In this document: in pieces, positions 61,501-64,000 of the stretch | Numbering within the stretch: position 1 is the first letter of the stretch | Layout: every line of letters begins with the position of its first letter | Assembly (NCBI GenBank): GCA_036346355.1 | Contig: CM070583.1 | Coordinates: 3,224,001-3,288,000 of the forward strand | Direction of reading: 5' to 3' | DNA length: 64,000 nt | Source of the DNA: Rhipidocladum racemiflorum | Taxonomy: Eukaryota > Streptophyta > Magnoliopsida > Poales > Poaceae | Notes under the pieces: generated by a model | Told to the model about the DNA's origin: nothing | Database searches by the model: none | Seen by the model: the letters and a program-made list of their open reading frames with translations, nothing else | Made by a program: the position numbers and the translations under genes

Positions 61501-64000
61501 CACGAGTATGCCTTCCGGTTTACTTTAATGAACCACTGTCATCCCTCCAAAAGTGCTTCGAAGAATTAGAATATTCACACCTTTTGGATCAGGCCTATCA
61601 ATATGGAAAAGTGGTAAGATCACTTTTATATGTGTGGTTTTGCATCTCTATGGTATTCACATGTTTTATGATGAGGATGTAGAGATCAGTCATCAGTTGC
61701 TTTTCTTTTTTGTTACCACATCGGAGTCTAGCCTCAGTTCCAATCTTGAGATGTGACTGTGAAGAATACTAAAATAAGAAGCATTACAGATTAGGGTTGA
61801 GGTTGATCGAATACCGCTACGAGAAATGATTTCTAATATACTGCATCAGTCTTGCCTAAACAGTATACTCTGCTAACAAATGTGGCAGTTTACTCAATTT
61901 GCAAAATTGAATGGTGAATATTTGTCTGTTGCAGTATTGTAGTTTTGTTCAGTTATGAAAATGGTCACTGTTGTGTTTGGAAAGTGCTATAATCTATGTA
62001 TCGACATATAGCATGCTTCTCTATTCTAACAAGTTTTACTCATATATCTGTTGAATTTGAAATTTAGGGGAACAGCCTCATGAGAATACTCAAAGTAGCT
62101 GCTTTTGCAGTCTCTGGCTATGCTTCATCTGTGGCAAGGCCTTGCAAACCATTCAATCCATTGTTGGGAGAGACTTATGAAGCTGATTTTCCTGATAGAG
62201 GGGTCCGCTTTTTTGCAGAAAAGGTCAGTTAGAAATTCTTCTTCTACTTCCTTATGCAAGGATATTGTCCGAGGATAAGGAAGCGAAAGAAATTATTTAT
62301 GTCCGAAGTCATGCAATCTCTGCTAGATAATACACTATGCCCCTTTTGTTATCTTGGAACTTAACTTTGATGTCTTAATAGTGTGAAACTGTCCTTGAGA
62401 GGCTTTTAATTTCAACAAATTGCTCCTCGTCATTTCCATCAATAGGTTAGTCATCATCCCATGCTAATTGCCTGCCACTGTCAAGGCAAGGGATGGAAAT
62501 TCTGGGGCGACAGCAATCTCAAATCCAAGTTTTGGGGCCAGTCAATTCAAGTTGATCCGGTTGGCTTTTTGACGCTGGAATTCGACGATGGTGAAATCTT
62601 TCAATGGAGTAAGGTGTGTGGCATGATAAGACATGACACGATCCCTCATTGGAACTATCTGTTCTTTAAAACTGAATTCTGTCACATGCTAATGCTTTTT
62701 CAGGTGACAACAACTATTCATAACCTCATCCTTGGGAAGTTGTACTGCAGCCATCATGGAACCATGCACATAAAAGGGAATCGTCAGTATTCATGTAAAC
62801 TCAAGTTCAAAGAGCCATCGCTTCTTGACCGCAATCCTCACCTAGTATGTTTCGCTTCGCTTCCTTCCCTTTTTCCTGTTCATCTGTAATACAGCAATTG
62901 TTAGCCTGAGAGATGTGGAGATAACCATGTTTTCCTCTGAGTACAGTGCCTTCTGACCAATCTGTGTTTACACTCATTACCTGGTCTGGCATAGCATATG
63001 CTATTCGGACTATGAAGCATTTAACATATGGATAGTTGATGCATAATTTTTTCATGAATCTTACCATCTGCCACATCAATTGAGCAAAGCATATTCCTGT
63101 TTTATTTTTGAGGAATAATAATAGGTTATGGAAGTATCTAGTGCAAAGTTACAAACTCCTTCCCTGAACTGTCCAAACAATGCGGTTAGAATTATCAAAT
63201 GATCGATCATGTGTAGATTCGATAAAAGTGCTCCATTCTCATGCTCATCGGATAGCTTGAATTGGGGTTTGCACTCTTGCACTTGAGCCACTGGAGTAGT
63301 GGTTTTCAATAGATACTTACCCTAGTTTGCAGAAACTTGGTTTTTCGCTCTTTTCCCTATGACAACCAACACCCAAAATCCCAAATTATTCTGGTGGATC
63401 TCTGTTCATCCCTTGCATACACTTTTTATATTCACAGGTACAAGGCTTCGTAGAGGACAATAACGGAAACAAAGCTTCATTTTTGATTGGGAAATGGGAC
63501 GAAAGTATGTACTACACCAACGTAGATACTTGCAAGGTCAAGAGTGCAGATCAACTGCAAGGCGCCTCGCTACTGTGGGAAAAGAACAAACCTCCCCCTA
63601 ACCCAACTCGATACAATCTGTCTTCGTTCGCGATCACACTGAATGAGCTGACTCCAGGGCTCCAGGTACGGACGCAGACGTGATCTGCATCTACTCTCGC
63701 AAACATTCCATGATCCATATGCTGTCATCTTTCCCTAATGATTCACATGATGCTGATTACTTGGCCGTGGGTGAAGGAGAAACTTCCTCCCACCGATTCA
63801 CGGCTGAGACCGGACCAGCGGCACCTGGAGGACGGCGAGTACGAGAAGGCGAATGCGGAGAAGCTGAGGCTGGAACGACGGCAAAGAATGGTGTGCCCTC
63901 TCTTCCTCTTGCCTGTGAGAACGGTGATCCGGGCTCTTACAGGTCACCTGACTGACATCATGCAGCCTCATCACGTCTGTTAATTTCATCGCAGTCGACG
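57969..64000 (+). CDS. oxysterol-binding protein-related protein (ORP), spliced, 3' end missing
   Basis: Lipid-transfer protein expected at membrane contact sites. Exons: 57969-58316, 60151-60513, 60806-60884, 61171-61613, 62068-62223, 62446-62613, 62704-62844, 63438-63665, 63777-63890, and a last one opening at 63995; 682 codons in the window, all junctions GT/AG and in frame. A PH domain spans residues about 43-160 (AGVLHKWTNYGRGWRERWF ... DRVAWIEALILAR), split by intron 1. The central region is acidic and serine-rich. The ORP ligand-binding domain begins near LWSIIKDSVGKDLTRVCLPV, contains KPFNPLLGETYEADFP, and carries the signature KVSHHP (463-468; the family norm is EQVSHHP), then GKWDESMYY and LPPTDSRLRPDQR. 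No FFAT motif or membrane segment is seen. Its plant relatives form the ORP1 class. The start is the first ATG; an upstream TTG was ignored. Confidence 0.93.
58463..58499 (+). repeat. (CT)n microsatellite in ORP intron 1
   Basis: Uninterrupted CT dinucleotides for about 37 bases, 146 bases into the first intron. Confidence 0.95.
59520..59575 (+). repeat. GA-rich low-complexity tract in ORP intron 1
   Basis: Runs of GAGAGAGAG mixed with GGAAGGAGAGGG; purine-only over most of its length. Confidence 0.8.
59641..59795 (+). repeat. short tandem duplication with poly-C in ORP intron 1
   Basis: GGTAGAG(G/A)CCA near 59,658 and 59,727, followed by CTTGGTTTTCTC at 59,684 and 59,750 and by runs of C, indicate a ~67-70-base duplication. 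The second C run is 17-18 long. Confidence 0.6.

Overview
The window looks like nuclear DNA of a grass, most likely rice (Oryza). Three intron-containing genes encode conserved plant housekeeping proteins. The DNA between them is packed with Ty3/gypsy and Ty1/copia retroelements and with Tourist, Stowaway and hAT miniature elements typical of rice. No bacterial operon, CRISPR array, rRNA or tRNA gene was recognised. The species call is inference from style and protein similarity, not from a search.

Repeat-dominated left half (1-35,660). Positions 1-7,076 are the decayed 3' part of a Tat-lineage gypsy element: a double RNase H region, integrase, a long spacer carrying an antisense ORF with its own TATA box, a 10-unit 53-bp minisatellite, and a sense LTR promoter. 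Next come small MITEs and a ~2.95-kb duplicated block (10,279-13,248 and 28,708-31,631). Each copy holds the same hAT relic flanked by the same 8-bp target duplication. Between the copies lies a nest: a solo LTR of a Del/Tekay-like gypsy family (14,045-25,692, TSD TGCTT) is split by a second, internally deleted member of the same family (15,292-23,537, TSD ATCAT). Beside it is a minus-strand copia relic (25,698-28,707) whose leader holds many small hairpin-like repeats with a constant loop. A further gypsy LTR fragment lies at 32,698-34,571.

Gene-bearing right half (35,660-64,000), all on the + strand. DNA topoisomerase I (CDS 37,158-43,193, 15 coding exons plus an untranslated first exon) encodes 908 residues with the full catalytic pentad. 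LSM2, an Sm-like protein of the U6 snRNA and mRNA-decay rings (CDS 45,561-46,963), has an initiator ATG that forms a coding exon by itself. An oxysterol-binding-protein-related protein with PH and lipid-transfer domains starts at 57,969 and runs off the right edge. Between LSM2 and the lipid-transfer gene are MITEs, a hAT MITE with a perfect 8-bp TSD, and a 200-bp triplication whose third unit is split by a Stowaway element.

The three genes are not known to work together. They act in DNA relaxation, RNA processing and lipid transfer at membranes. Exon borders were read by eye from GT/AG signals, frame continuity and family resemblance.
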